A stretch of 64,000 nt of DNA from Dietzia psychralcaliphila (GCF_003096095.1 NZ_CP015453.1:124001-188000); one strand, 5' to 3'. Positions 50,696-60,983 are shown, counted from the first letter of the stretch. Notes: a model not told the origin generated them from the sequence alone. Numbers and translations are program-made.

Positions 50696-50701
50696 TTTAA
50701 T
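50696..50701 (+). promoter_or_regulatory. Possible leaderless -10 element (TTTAAT) for the OYE gene
   Basis: TTTAAT, seven bases, then ATG 50709. It deviates from TAnnnT at the second base. Confidence 0.45.
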
Positions 50702-50708
50702 CGCGGTC

Positions 50709-51797
50709 ATGGCGCTCCTCTTTGAACCGATCCGCATCCGCGACCTCGAGATCCGCAACCGCGCCTGGCTGTCGCCGATGTGCCAGTACTCGTGCGACGC
50801 CGGCGATGGTGTCCCCACGCCGTGGCACCTGGTGCACCTCGGGGCGCGGGCGCAGGGCGGGTTCGGGCTGATCCTCGCCGAGGCGTCCGCCGTGGTGCCG
50901 GAGGGCCGCATCAGCCGTCAGGACGCCGGGATGTGGAACGACGCGCAGCGGGACGCGTGGGCCCCCATCGTGGACTTCGTGCACTCACAGGGCGCGGCGA
51001 TCGGAATCCAGCTGGCGCACGCGGGCCGCAAGGCATCGACCTACAGGGCCTTCCCCGGTGAGCCCACCGGGTCACTGCCCGTGGGCGAGGGCGGGTGGAG
51101 CACGGTCGCTCCCTCGGCGATCCCGTTCGGTGACATGGCGACCCCGGAGGCGTTGGATCCCGAGGGGATCCGCGGTGTGGTGGAAGCGTTCGTCGACGCC
51201 GCCCGCCGCGCCGACCAGGCCGGATTCGACGTGGTCGAGATCCACGCGGCCCACGGCTACCTGATCCACGAGTTCCTCTCTCCGCTGTCCAATGAGCGGA
51301 CGGACGAGTACGGCGGCTCGCGGGACGACCGTTCGCGACTCCTCCTGGAGATCTGCGATGCCGTCCGGAGAGTCTGGCCCGAAGGCAAGCCGCTGTTCGT
51401 GCGCATCTCGGCGACCGACTGGGTGGACGGGGGCTGGACCCCGGAGGATTCGCGCTGGCTCGCGGGCCGGCTCGCGGAGCACGGCGTCGACCTGGTCGAT
51501 GTCTCGTCCGCCGCCAACACTCCCGCGATCCCCCCGGTGCCCCTCGAGCAGGGCTACCAGGTGCCGCTGGCCGAGGAGGTCCGGGCGTCCGGTGCGGTGT
51601 TGGCCGGCGCGGTGGGGCTCATCAGTGACCCGGAGTACGCCGAGCAGCTGATTGTCGACGAGCGTGCCGACGTCGTCTTCCTGGGCCGCGCCGGATTGCG
51701 CGAGCCCGCCTGGCCCCAGCGCGCGGCCGCCGAACTGGGCCTGGACTGGCGCGAGGCGCCGTACCCGCCGCAGTACACCCGCGGAAAGTGGGCGTGA
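50709..51797 (+). CDS. Old Yellow Enzyme-family NADH:flavin oxidoreductase (YqjM-like)
   Basis: FMN TIM-barrel ene-reductase for activated C=C bonds. 362 residues, YqjM-like N-terminus (LFEPIRIRDLEIRNRAWLSPMCQYS, with the Cys of the active site in PMCQYS ~25). Flavin and substrate residues IQLAHAGRKAS (His ~105) and IHAAHGYLIHEFLSPLSNERTDEYGG (~180). C-terminal phosphate-binding region FLGRAGLREPAWPQ with YPPQYTRG at the end. ATG 50709 appears leaderless. It is convergent with the desaturase fusion (55-bp gap). Physiological substrates are unknown. Confidence 0.9.
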   Translation: MALLFEPIRIRDLEIRNRAWLSPMCQYSCDAGDGVPTPWHLVHLGARAQGGFGLILAEASAVVPEGRISRQDAGMWNDAQRDAWAPIVDFVHSQGAAIGIQLAHAGRKASTYRAFPGEPTGSLPVGEGGWSTVAPSAIPFGDMATPEALDPEGIRGVVEAFVDAARRADQAGFDVVEIHAAHGYLIHEFLSPLSNERTDEYGGSRDDRSRLLLEICDAVRRVWPEGKPLFVRISATDWVDGGWTPEDSRWLAGRLAEHGVDLVDVSSAANTPAIPPVPLEQGYQVPLAEEVRASGAVLAGAVGLISDPEYAEQLIVDERADVVFLGRAGLREPAWPQRAAAELGLDWREAPYPPQYTRGKWA

Positions 51798-51851
51798 CAG
51801 CCCGGGCTGACGGCTGACCGGCAGCTCCCGGCGAGAGCGCGGGCGACACGG

Positions 51852-54158
51852 CTACAGGTCCAGCTCGATGTCCGAGCTGGCAGTACTGGTGCAGACGGTG
51901 ATGCGCTCCTGGAGTGGGCCGTCGCCCTCTCCTCGGGTCGTGCCGCTGAGCTTGCCGGTCACGCACGCCTTGCACAGGCCGCGCTCGCACCCGGTCGGGA
52001 CCGCGATCCCGGCACGCCCCGCGGCCTCGAGCAGGGTCGTGGCCCCGTCGATCTCCACGGCCGTGCCGGTGCGGCGGAAACGCACCGTGTACCGGCTTCC
52101 GTCGTCGGCCGGCCTGTCGAGTTCGGGGGCGGTGAACGATTCCGCGTGGAAACGTTCGGCCGGTTGGCCGAGGTCTCGCAGCCAACCGCGGGTCAGGTCT
52201 ATGAGCGCGGCCGGGGCGCAGACGTAGGTCTCGCGCTCGGCGGCGTCGGGCACCACGCGCTGCAGCAGTTCGGGGCCGAGTCGGCCCGTCGACAGGTCTC
52301 CCCGCGCGGACGGGGCATCGGTGAACACATGCAACTGGACGCCGGACTCTCGCGCGAGTTCACGCAGTTCGGATTCGAAGATGATCGAGCGGTCGTCCCT
52401 GTTGAAGTACAGCAGGGTGGCGTTGGCGCGGGTCCCGGCGTTGCACGCGTCGCGGCCGATCCGTCGCAGCAGGCTGATGATCGGCGTGATGCCCACCCCG
52501 CCGGCGATGTGCAGTGACGGGGTCTCCGGCGTGGGGATCGCGAAGTCGCCCGACGACTGCGGCGTCCCGACGAGCGTCACGTACGCCCCGGCGCGGAGTT
52601 CGTCTCCCAGTCGGTTGGAGACCCGGCCTCCCTCGACGCGCTTGACGCACAACTCGAGGTCGCCTTCGGCGTCGGCGTGTGAGTCCGCACTGTCACGGAC
52701 GAGGCTGTACTGGCGTACCAATTCCTCGCCGTCGACCGCCACCCGCACCGACACGTACGCGCCGGCGTCCCAGTGGACGTCCTCCCATCCGCGTGGCCGG
52801 CCCAGACGCACCGAGAGGGCCTGCCCGTCCGCGACCGGCGTGGCGGACACGACCTTGACCGGAACGTTGTAGAACCGCGGCTTGTTCAGGTACGGCGATT
52901 CGGGCAGGGCCCGGTAGGACAACCCGTACCTCAGCCGACGCAGCAGCGAAGCCGGGTTGCGCAGCAGGTCCGTGGGCCGCCCGAACTCCCGCTCGCCGAA
53001 CGGCACGGACAGGCCCGTGAGCGTTTTGGCGATGAGCGGCACGGTCTCCAGCAACGGGGTCTCGTGGTACGGCAGCCCGTACTCGGCGGCGATGGCGCGC
53101 ACCTCCGGCGCGACCTTCCGCTGCATCGATGGCGGCAGGTCGGGGAACAGGTGGTGCTCGACATGGGTGTCCAGTCCACCGTAGAAGATCCGCAGGTCGG
53201 GACGGTTCTCGAACGGCACCTCCTCCTCCAGGATCCGGGTCAGCGCCGCGTCCATCTGCGGACTCGGCAGGAAGTTGCGGGTCGCCCGGATCTGCCGCTC
53301 GTAGTACTGGTCGGCGGTCTCGTCGGGACCGGGGTCGGTGAACAGCTCCAGCTCACCCGCATGGTGCTCGATGAGCACCAGGAACAGCACGGACATGTAC
53401 CCGGTGACGCCGCCGAGGTAGTTGGCGACCAGCGTCGACAGCGGCTTCCAGCCGGAGCGGAACGGCTCGTCGACGAACCGGCGCCGCGCGTCCCGGCGGG
53501 CGATCCTGGCAGGCGCGCGCAGCGTGTATGAACTGAAGAAGCGGCGGTCCTCGACCTTGCGCGCGATGTTGGCCAGGAAGAACGGCGCGGCGATCGGGGC
53601 CATGGCGGCGAGCGCGGAGATGAACGCCACCTGCCCGAGGTGGTGGCCGTACCAGTCCTGGCCGGCACTGCCCCGGAAGACGCTGTAGCCGAGGTCGTGG
53701 TCCTTGCCGACGATGTTGGTGTTGGGGTGGTGGCCCGCGTGGTGCATCGTCTTCCAGTGGCCGGTGTCCACGTTGAAGTCCCAGTCGTACCGGTCGGAGT
53801 GGTACTCGCCGTTGTCCGGCAGGTGGTCGTAGCTGCCGTGGACGATGTTGTGCCCCAGCTCGGAGAACTGCATGAGCCGGTACATCATCTCCAGCGCGGT
53901 GGCCCTGCGGATCGCGCGCGGGCCCCCCTCGCGCAACAGCTCCCGGCGGCGGGCGTCGATCGCCTGCCCGTAGGCGGTGACGTTGCGGATGTGGGTCAGG
54001 TCCTCCTGGCCCACCTCGGCCTTGGCCCGGGCATAGAGTGCCTGGATCGCCTCGGCCAGCCCGGTCGGTCCAGCAGGTCCCGCCGATCCGCGCCCGGAGT
54101 CGCCCGGTCGTGAACCCTCGGAGCCCGTACGGGTGCTGATGTCGCTAGCGAGAGTCAT
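51852..54158 (-). CDS. Fused fatty acid desaturase - FNR-type reductase - 2Fe-2S ferredoxin
   Basis: 768 residues carrying a self-contained electron chain. Residues ~75-400: membrane di-iron desaturase/hydroxylase with His boxes HNIVHGSYDH (~108), HHAGHH (~142) and HVEHHLFP (~328), and hydrophobic stretches near 185 and 245. Residues ~430-660: ferredoxin-NAD(P)H reductase module with RQYSLV (flavin), AGGVGITPIISL (pyridine nucleotide) and VCAPAAL. Residues ~680-768: plant-type ferredoxin with CERGLCKACVTG and a later Cys (C-x4-C-x2-C-x-n-C). In M. tuberculosis DesA3 and its reductase Rv3230c are separate proteins. ATG 54158 lies seven bases after TACCGT. Divergent from an AraC gene. Confidence 0.9.
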   Translation of the reverse strand: MTLASDISTRTGSEGSRPGDSGRGSAGPAGPTGLAEAIQALYARAKAEVGQEDLTHIRNVTAYGQAIDARRRELLREGGPRAIRRATALEMMYRLMQFSELGHNIVHGSYDHLPDNGEYHSDRYDWDFNVDTGHWKTMHHAGHHPNTNIVGKDHDLGYSVFRGSAGQDWYGHHLGQVAFISALAAMAPIAAPFFLANIARKVEDRRFFSSYTLRAPARIARRDARRRFVDEPFRSGWKPLSTLVANYLGGVTGYMSVLFLVLIEHHAGELELFTDPGPDETADQYYERQIRATRNFLPSPQMDAALTRILEEEVPFENRPDLRIFYGGLDTHVEHHLFPDLPPSMQRKVAPEVRAIAAEYGLPYHETPLLETVPLIAKTLTGLSVPFGEREFGRPTDLLRNPASLLRRLRYGLSYRALPESPYLNKPRFYNVPVKVVSATPVADGQALSVRLGRPRGWEDVHWDAGAYVSVRVAVDGEELVRQYSLVRDSADSHADAEGDLELCVKRVEGGRVSNRLGDELRAGAYVTLVGTPQSSGDFAIPTPETPSLHIAGGVGITPIISLLRRIGRDACNAGTRANATLLYFNRDDRSIIFESELRELARESGVQLHVFTDAPSARGDLSTGRLGPELLQRVVPDAAERETYVCAPAALIDLTRGWLRDLGQPAERFHAESFTAPELDRPADDGSRYTVRFRRTGTAVEIDGATTLLEAAGRAGIAVPTGCERGLCKACVTGKLSGTTRGEGDGPLQERITVCTSTASSDIELDL

Positions 54159-54165
54159 AGGTGTG

Positions 54166-54171
54166 ACGGTA
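54166..54171 (-). promoter_or_regulatory. Leaderless -10 element (TACCGT) for the desaturase fusion
   Basis: TACCGT on the minus strand, seven bases, then ATG 54158. Confidence 0.6.
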
Positions 54172-54248
54172 GCCACTCCCGAGTGCTGCAGATAGGGCGC
54201 CGGCGGTCGCATAGTTGGCATTTTCGGCCAATCGGGGGTCCGCGTTGC

Positions 54249-54254
54249 TACGGT
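54249..54254 (+). promoter_or_regulatory. Leaderless -10 element (TACGGT) for the AraC operon
   Basis: TACGGT, six bases, then ATG 54261. The desaturase promoter is about 80 bp away and divergent. Confidence 0.6.
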
Positions 54255-54260
54255 CGGGCG

Positions 54261-55430
54261 ATGACGTCGTCGTCGGGCCCCCGGTTGCCCGGCTCGTTGC
54301 CCGGCTCATCGTCGGGCTCCGTGTCGTCCGGTTCGGCGTCGCCCGTGTGGGCGGTGCCTCGCGGTACCGAGGGGATCCGCATCATGGTGGAGGGCGGCGT
54401 CGCACACGGGATGACGACGACGGAGTGTCTTGCCGGAACCGGGCTGGACCCCCGGGATCTCCATGACGAGACCGCGCAGATCTGGGCGCACCAGGAGTTC
54501 GTGGTGATCCGGAACCTCGTGGGCAGGCTCGGGGACCAGCCGGGTCTGGGGGCCGGCATCGGCGCCCACTCGACAATCGGGAGGACCGGCGTCATCGGGT
54601 TCATGATGCTCGCGGGGCCCACAGTCCGGGCGGCGCTCGACCGGGCCATCCCGTACCTCGCGCTCTCGCCCACGCACCTGCGGTTCTCGCTCGAGGAGGA
54701 TGCGGCGGGAGCTACCGCGGACGGAGTCGGTGACGGCGTCGCCGGCGCGGATGCCGGCGGGACCGACCCAGGGGCAGACCGAGGGGCCGCGGCGGTGATC
54801 GCCGCGGACGACGAGATCCCGGCTGACGTGCGGACCTTCGTGGTCGAACGCGACCTGGCGGGGTTGGCGGTCGCGTTCCGTGGAGCCCAGATCGATGTGG
54901 GGATCACCGCCCTCGAGACGACCCTCGGCCCGGAGAGCGCGGCGATCCTCGGCGAGGCGTGGGGGCTGGCTCCCGCCGACGTCCGGTCACACGCCGAGCG
55001 CAACCGCCTGGTCATCACCCGCGAGCGCCTGGACGTGCGGCTTCCGCAGGGCGACGAGAACACGGCGAAGCTGTTCGAGCGGCAGTGCCGTGAGCTGCTC
55101 GACGACCGGTTGGCGCGCGTGGGCGTGGCGGGTCAGGTGCGGAGTCGGCTGCGGCACGAGCGCGAGAGTTGGCCGTCGATGGCGGAGGTGGCCGGTGAGC
55201 TACACCTCGACGTCCGCACGCTGCGACGCCGCCTGGCCGCGGAGGGGACGTCGTTCCGGCAGGTGCTCGACGAGGTGCGGCATCACCGGGCACTGGAGCT
55301 GCTTGCGCAGGAGGTACCCGTGTCGGAGATCGCGCGCGAGCTCGGGTACTCCGAGACCGCGACCTTCACCCGGAGCTTCACCCGTCGGGAAGGCGTCCCG
55401 CCCAGTCGCCTGCGGGGGCGGTCGCAGTGA
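54261..55430 (+). CDS. AraC-family regulator
   Basis: 389 residues. Ser/Gly-rich first 30 residues, then an OruR/VirS-like sensing domain (~40-280, with EFVVIRNLVGRLGDQPGLGAGIGAH) interrupted by a low-complexity Gly/Ala/Asp loop around 155-190. The C-terminal AraC DNA-binding domain lies at ~295-385 (MAEVAGELHLDVRTLRRRLAAEG, then IARELGYSETATFTRSFTRREG). It is divergent from the desaturase fusion, so it is a likely regulator of that gene. It is also coupled (GTGA) to the methyltransferase, which suggests autoregulation. Confidence 0.87.
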   Translation: MTSSSGPRLPGSLPGSSSGSVSSGSASPVWAVPRGTEGIRIMVEGGVAHGMTTTECLAGTGLDPRDLHDETAQIWAHQEFVVIRNLVGRLGDQPGLGAGIGAHSTIGRTGVIGFMMLAGPTVRAALDRAIPYLALSPTHLRFSLEEDAAGATADGVGDGVAGADAGGTDPGADRGAAAVIAADDEIPADVRTFVVERDLAGLAVAFRGAQIDVGITALETTLGPESAAILGEAWGLAPADVRSHAERNRLVITRERLDVRLPQGDENTAKLFERQCRELLDDRLARVGVAGQVRSRLRHERESWPSMAEVAGELHLDVRTLRRRLAAEGTSFRQVLDEVRHHRALELLAQEVPVSEIARELGYSETATFTRSFTRREGVPPSRLRGRSQ

Positions 55431-56047
55431 CCGGTGACGTGAGTGCGGCGTACACGCGCCGTGCGCGGGAGTACATCGACCTCCTCGGTTCCCTCGCGAC
55501 CGTCCACGCCTCGGACCTCGAACTCGTGACGCGGTGGGCGGACCAACTCGGCGGGCCGGTGATCGATGCCGGGTGCGGCCCCGGACACTGGACCGGTCAC
55601 CTCGCGGCCCGGGGCGTCGATGTGCGTGGAGTCGACCGCGTCCCGGAGTTCGTGGACCATGCCCGACGTTCTCATCCCGGGTGCCGGTTCGATATCGGCG
55701 ATCTCGACGAGCTCACCGGCCCGCCCGGCGGCGCCGCCGGGATCCTCGCCTGGTACTCGCTCATTCATCATGAGCCCTCCACCGTCCGGTGGACGCTCAC
55801 GCGGTTCGCCCGCGTCCTGCGCCCCGGCGGTGGTCTGCTGCTCGGTTTCTTCCACGGAGCGGAGGTGGAGCGGTTCGCACACGCCGTGACCGATGCCTAC
55901 CGATGGCCGATCGAGGCGCTGACCCACGAAGTGAGGATGGCAGACTTCGAGGTGATCGAGACCTACACGCGGACCGGGCCGGGGGCCAGACCCCACGGAG
56001 CGATCGTCGCCCGCCTGATGTCCGCCCACACCAGGAGGCCCGAGTGA
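55427..56047 (+). CDS. Class I SAM-dependent methyltransferase
   Basis: 206 residues. Methyltransf_11/25-type: motif I VIDAGCGPGHWTGHLAARG (residue ~45), acidic motif II VRGVDRVP (~68), motif post-I DIGDLDEL and motif IV AGILAWYSLIHHEP (~105). It lacks the extra lid domains of larger enzymes. GTG 55427 overlaps the AraC stop, and its own stop overlaps TenA (GTGA). The substrate is unknown. A small molecule linked to thiamine or lipid chemistry would fit the neighbours, but this is context only. Confidence 0.83.
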   Translation: MTGDVSAAYTRRAREYIDLLGSLATVHASDLELVTRWADQLGGPVIDAGCGPGHWTGHLAARGVDVRGVDRVPEFVDHARRSHPGCRFDIGDLDELTGPPGGAAGILAWYSLIHHEPSTVRWTLTRFARVLRPGGGLLLGFFHGAEVERFAHAVTDAYRWPIEALTHEVRMADFEVIETYTRTGPGARPHGAIVARLMSAHTRRPE

Positions 56048-56748
56048 CCCTGTTCGAGACCCTCAAGGAACGCTGCCGCCCCGAATGGGAGGCGTACACG
56101 CGACACGAGTTCGTTGAGGAGCTCGGGCAGGGAACGCTGCCGCTACCGGTGTTCCGCGACTACCTCATCCAGGACTTCCACTTCCTCCTCCAGTTCGCCC
56201 GCGCCAACGCCCTGGCCGCGTTCAAGAGCCGCACCCTCGCCGACATCACCGCCGCCCATGAGGCGACCGGTGCGATCCTCGCCGAGACCCGGCTGCACCT
56301 GAGGTTGACCGAGCGTTGGGGCATCCCGCGGGCCGAGCTCGACACCGCCGCGGAGAAGCAGGCCACCGTGGCGTACACCCGCTACGTGCTGGACTGCGGG
56401 ATGGTCGGCGACCTGCTGGACTTGCACGTGGCGCTGGCACCGTGCACGATCGGCTACGCCGAGATCGGGTCGCGGCTGCAGCCCAGGATCGGCGAGTACG
56501 GCGGTGCGGGTGAGGGCGGTGCGGGTGAGGGCGGTGCGGGTGAGCATCCGTACGGCGAATGGATCGCCGAGTACTCGGGGGAGGAGTTCACCGCCGCCTC
56601 CCGCGCCGCGATTGCGCAGCTCGACGAACTGGCCGCCGATGGGCTGACCGAGCGCAGGCTGGCGGAGCTCACCGAGGTGTTCCGCACCGCCACCCGCCTG
56701 GAGGCCGACTTCTGGCAGCAGGCCCTCGACAGCGCGGAGAGCCGCTGA
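56044..56748 (+). CDS. TenA/thiaminase II-family protein
   Basis: 234 residues. TenA enzymes hydrolyse thiamine breakdown products such as aminopyrimidines for salvage. Visible blocks: DYLIQDFHFLLQFARANALAAFKS (residue ~38), CGMVGDLLDLHVALAPCTIGYAEIG (the Cys in APCTIGYAE is the expected nucleophile, ~135), then YGEWIAEYSGEEF and a C-terminal Glu-bearing helix FRTATRLEADFWQQAL. A 45-bp tandem repeat (56500-56544) inserts a GGAGE repeat between the nucleophile helix and the YGEWI block, a loop other TenA proteins keep short. GTGA overlap with the methyltransferase. No other thiamine genes lie nearby. Confidence 0.83.
   Translation: MTLFETLKERCRPEWEAYTRHEFVEELGQGTLPLPVFRDYLIQDFHFLLQFARANALAAFKSRTLADITAAHEATGAILAETRLHLRLTERWGIPRAELDTAAEKQATVAYTRYVLDCGMVGDLLDLHVALAPCTIGYAEIGSRLQPRIGEYGGAGEGGAGEGGAGEHPYGEWIAEYSGEEFTAASRAAIAQLDELAADGLTERRLAELTEVFRTATRLEADFWQQALDSAESR
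56500..56544. repeat. Three-copy 15-bp in-frame repeat in tenA
   Basis: GGCGGTGCGGGTGAG repeated exactly at 56500, 56515 and 56530, encoding a five-residue GGAGE unit near the active site. Confidence 0.92.
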
Positions 56749-56797
56749 CCAGCGACTGACCGGCGACTGACCGGCGACTGACCGGTGACTGGCCGGC
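56744..56797. repeat. 11-bp tandem repeat after tenA
   Basis: GACTGACCGGC or one-to-two-base variants at 56754, 56765, 56776 and 56787, with a shorter relative at 56744 that includes the tenA stop. Confidence 0.85.
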
Positions 56798-56823
56798 GGG
56801 CGAGCGGCCCCGAACCGTGCCCC

Positions 56824-58566
56824 TCAGGACCCCAACGACCCCAGCGATCCCATCGGCCCCGTCGGCAGCGGCAGGTCCACCGGCATCCCCGCGGGAGTGG
56901 TCCCCTTCTCCGCCATCTGGGCGAGGAGAACCGGCAGCATCTCGGCGAACATGTCGGCTCGGAACTGCAGGGGAGCGAAGGGGTTCGCGAGGTTGCGCAG
57001 TTCCAGGGGGTCCGCCGCCAGGTCGTACATCTCGAACACCGGGGGTTCGACCCACTGGGGGTCGAAGTACATCGTGAACTTGCGGGTGCGGTCCCGGACC
57101 GTGCGCAGATGGTTCGGCTGGGTGACCGAGGTCTGCCCGTCGGGTTGGCCGATGTTGTCGTCGTCGAAGACGTAGTGGATGACGTCCTGCACCTCTCGGG
57201 TCGGGGCCCCCGGGTTCTCGACGGCGTCGGAGATGATCGGCGACAGGTCGGTCCCGCGGAAGTCGAAACCGGCTCGCACCCCGGGCGCCACCTCGGCGAT
57301 CGTCGCGAGGGTGGGCATGAGGTCCACGAGAGTCGACAGGGCATCGGTCGTCACCCCGGTCGGGAACAATCCGGGGTTACTGATGACCAGCGGCACCAGC
57401 ATCGTCTCCTCGTAGGCGTTGAACACCTTCTGGCGCATCCCGCCGTGGGACATCGCCATCTCGCCGTGGTCGGAGACCCGGATGATGATCGTGTCCTGCC
57501 GTAGGTCGTTGCGCTCCACCGCGTCGATCACGGCGCCGATGTGCTGGTCCACGACCTGTTGCATGTAGGCGTAGAGGTTGGCGTAGTTGCGGGCCTTCTC
57601 CTCGCCCACCAGCGGTCCGAGCCCCAACTGGGAGGCCAGGTTGATCTGGGTCTGGGCGCGGGGCTTGTGGTTGAGCGCCAGCACCTCGGTGAACGTGGGC
57701 GGCAGGTCGATGCCCATCTGGAAACATCCCGGCGCCGCATCGAGGTAGTTGGTCCCGCCGTCCGGCATCTCCAGGTCCCAGGTCTGCGGATAGGCCAGGA
57801 TGTCGTGCGGGTTAGCGAAGCTGGCGACCAGCGCGAACGGCCGATCCGGGTCGTTCGGCACCGAGTTCAGGAACTCCACGGCCTCGTCGGCGTAGCGCTG
57901 GTCGTTGTTCGCGGTTCCGCCACCGAAGTTCTCCGGCTTGATGTCCTGGCCGGCCTCCGGAGGGCTCCAGCCGTGGAAGCCGAAGCCCTCGACGTCGGCG
58001 GGCGTGGGGTCCAGGCCGTCGGCGCCCTTGCTCATGTGCCACTTCCCCCGGTAGTGCACGTCGTATCCGGCCGAGGCGAGCAGTCCGGCCATGTTGGGCG
58101 TGGTCGGGGACAACTGTGGCTCGGCATCCGACAGGCTCCCGCCCGACGTGAGGGTGCGGTAGACCCCGTGTTGGGCGGGGTAGATGCCGGTGAACATGGT
58201 GCTGCGGCCGGGCGAGCACATGGTGGAGTTGCAGGCGTTGACGTTGAACGACAGTCCGGTGTCGATCAGTCGCTGGCGCTGCGGCAGGTTCTGCGCGGCC
58301 CACCCCTCCGGCCAGAACATCGGCCGCCGTTCCTGATCGGTCATGATGATGACGATGTTGGGGCGCCTGCGGATCCGGCCCTCCCCGATGGCGGCGCCGG
58401 CGGCGGGCGTGGTGCCCGGCAGCGCGGAGGATCCGAACGCGGCACCCGCGGCACCCGCGGCGAGGAGGAGCCCGGTGCCGCCGAGGAACGTGCGGCGGGG
58501 GATCGACGTGGCGGGGGGAAGGGGAGAAGTCGAATGGGACGACGACGAGGTGGGCGATTGTGACAT
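56824..58566 (-). CDS. Tat-exported sulfatase
   Basis: 580 residues. Residues ~22-45 form a twin-arginine signal (PRRTFLGGTGLLLAAG), directing folded export. Mature enzyme: NIVIIMTDQERR (calcium Asp, residue ~72), CSPGRSTMFTG (C-x-P-x-R formylglycine motif, ~117), GKWHMSK (~175), HDILAYPQ and SDHGEMAMSHGG (~367) of the alkaline-phosphatase/sulfatase fold. It would release sulfate from organic sulfate esters outside the cell. Formylglycine-generating enzyme is not in this window. The C-terminus ends in a short Gly/Ser/Leu repeat. Confidence 0.9.
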   Translation of the reverse strand: MSQSPTSSSSHSTSPLPPATSIPRRTFLGGTGLLLAAGAAGAAFGSSALPGTTPAAGAAIGEGRIRRRPNIVIIMTDQERRPMFWPEGWAAQNLPQRQRLIDTGLSFNVNACNSTMCSPGRSTMFTGIYPAQHGVYRTLTSGGSLSDAEPQLSPTTPNMAGLLASAGYDVHYRGKWHMSKGADGLDPTPADVEGFGFHGWSPPEAGQDIKPENFGGGTANNDQRYADEAVEFLNSVPNDPDRPFALVASFANPHDILAYPQTWDLEMPDGGTNYLDAAPGCFQMGIDLPPTFTEVLALNHKPRAQTQINLASQLGLGPLVGEEKARNYANLYAYMQQVVDQHIGAVIDAVERNDLRQDTIIIRVSDHGEMAMSHGGMRQKVFNAYEETMLVPLVISNPGLFPTGVTTDALSTLVDLMPTLATIAEVAPGVRAGFDFRGTDLSPIISDAVENPGAPTREVQDVIHYVFDDDNIGQPDGQTSVTQPNHLRTVRDRTRKFTMYFDPQWVEPPVFEMYDLAADPLELRNLANPFAPLQFRADMFAEMLPVLLAQMAEKGTTPAGMPVDLPLPTGPMGSLGSLGS

Positions 58567-58900
58567 GGGGAACCCCTGGTTGCTCTGGCCACACCTGACG
58601 GGGACGGAGGTGGCGATCAGGGAAAGCGGTCCCCGGGTGGACAGGGTGGTACCGGTGGCGTCGGATCGCGGCAGGACCGCGACGGCTGGGTGCTCTTACC
58701 GCCCGCTGTAGTGAAGGTTTCCTGAGAGTATCGGCTCGCCCGCCTCCACAGGGTCGATCGATCGGGTCACGTCGACGCCGAGGTCACCACGGAGGCCCGC
58801 ACGACGGCGGCCGCGTGTCGGTCTCCGCCACCGGTCGTGGCCCGGGCTCAACCTGAGTACGCTCAGCTCACCCTGAACCGAACTAGTGAAAGGACTAAAA
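58567..58900. promoter_or_regulatory. 334-bp divergent region between sulfatase and the DUF6131-like gene
   Basis: No gene supported. A good -10, TACGCT, sits at 58858-58863 about 38 bp before ATG 58901. A GTGAAAGGA ribosome-binding site lies just before that ATG. The sulfatase promoter must lie on the other side, but I cannot place it. Confidence 0.5.
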
Positions 58901-59056
58901 ATGATCATTCTTGGCGCAATTCTGTTGATCCTCGGATTCATCCTGGACATCCCGATCCTCTGGACGATCGGTCTCGTGCTCGTGGCGATCGGCGTCATCC
59001 TCGTCATCCTCGGCGCAGCAGGCCGCGCGGTCGGTGGACGCAAACACTGGTTCTGA
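58901..59056 (+). CDS. 51-residue membrane protein, DUF6131-like
   Basis: ATG 58901 follows AAAGGA. It begins MIILGAILLILGFILDIPIL and continues with a second hydrophobic stretch (WTIGLVLVAIGVILVILG) and the tail GRAVGGRKHWF. Two transmembrane helices with a basic C-terminus match the small DUF6131 proteins of mycobacteria and relatives, whose function is unknown. The inverted repeat at 59131-59177 follows. Confidence 0.75.
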   Translation: MIILGAILLILGFILDIPILWTIGLVLVAIGVILVILGAAGRAVGGRKHWF

Positions 59057-59130
59057 GTGGTAGGTCTGCTTCTCATCTCTCGTGAGCGCAGCGCTACCGC
59101 GCAGCACCTCCGGGTCCGGACCCGTCGACA

Positions 59131-59177
59131 AGAACGTTCCGCACACATCGCGCGAGTGATGGGTGTCGGAACGTTCT
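59131..59177. terminator. Probable bidirectional terminator
   Basis: Arms AGAACGTTCCG (59131-59141) and CGGAACGTTCT (59167-59177) are perfect inverted repeats across a 25-base interior that can itself pair in part. A 14-bp palindrome CGGGTCCGGACCCG (59111-59124) precedes it. It lies between the small membrane gene and the convergent MFS gene. Confidence 0.6.
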
Positions 59178-59219
59178 TCTCGTTGACGGCCGAGTGGGGC
59201 CCGCGATGAACCCTTCAGG

Positions 59220-60983
<1,764 letters not shown>

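Noticed and set aside
58565-58711. 48-residue plus-strand frame overlapping the sulfatase start
   Set aside because: It shares the divergent start region, lacks its own ribosome-binding site and has no recognisable features.
59111-59177. Second LexA box at GAACGTTC
   Set aside because: The spacing does not match TCGAAC-N4-GTTCGA, and the repeat fits a terminator better.
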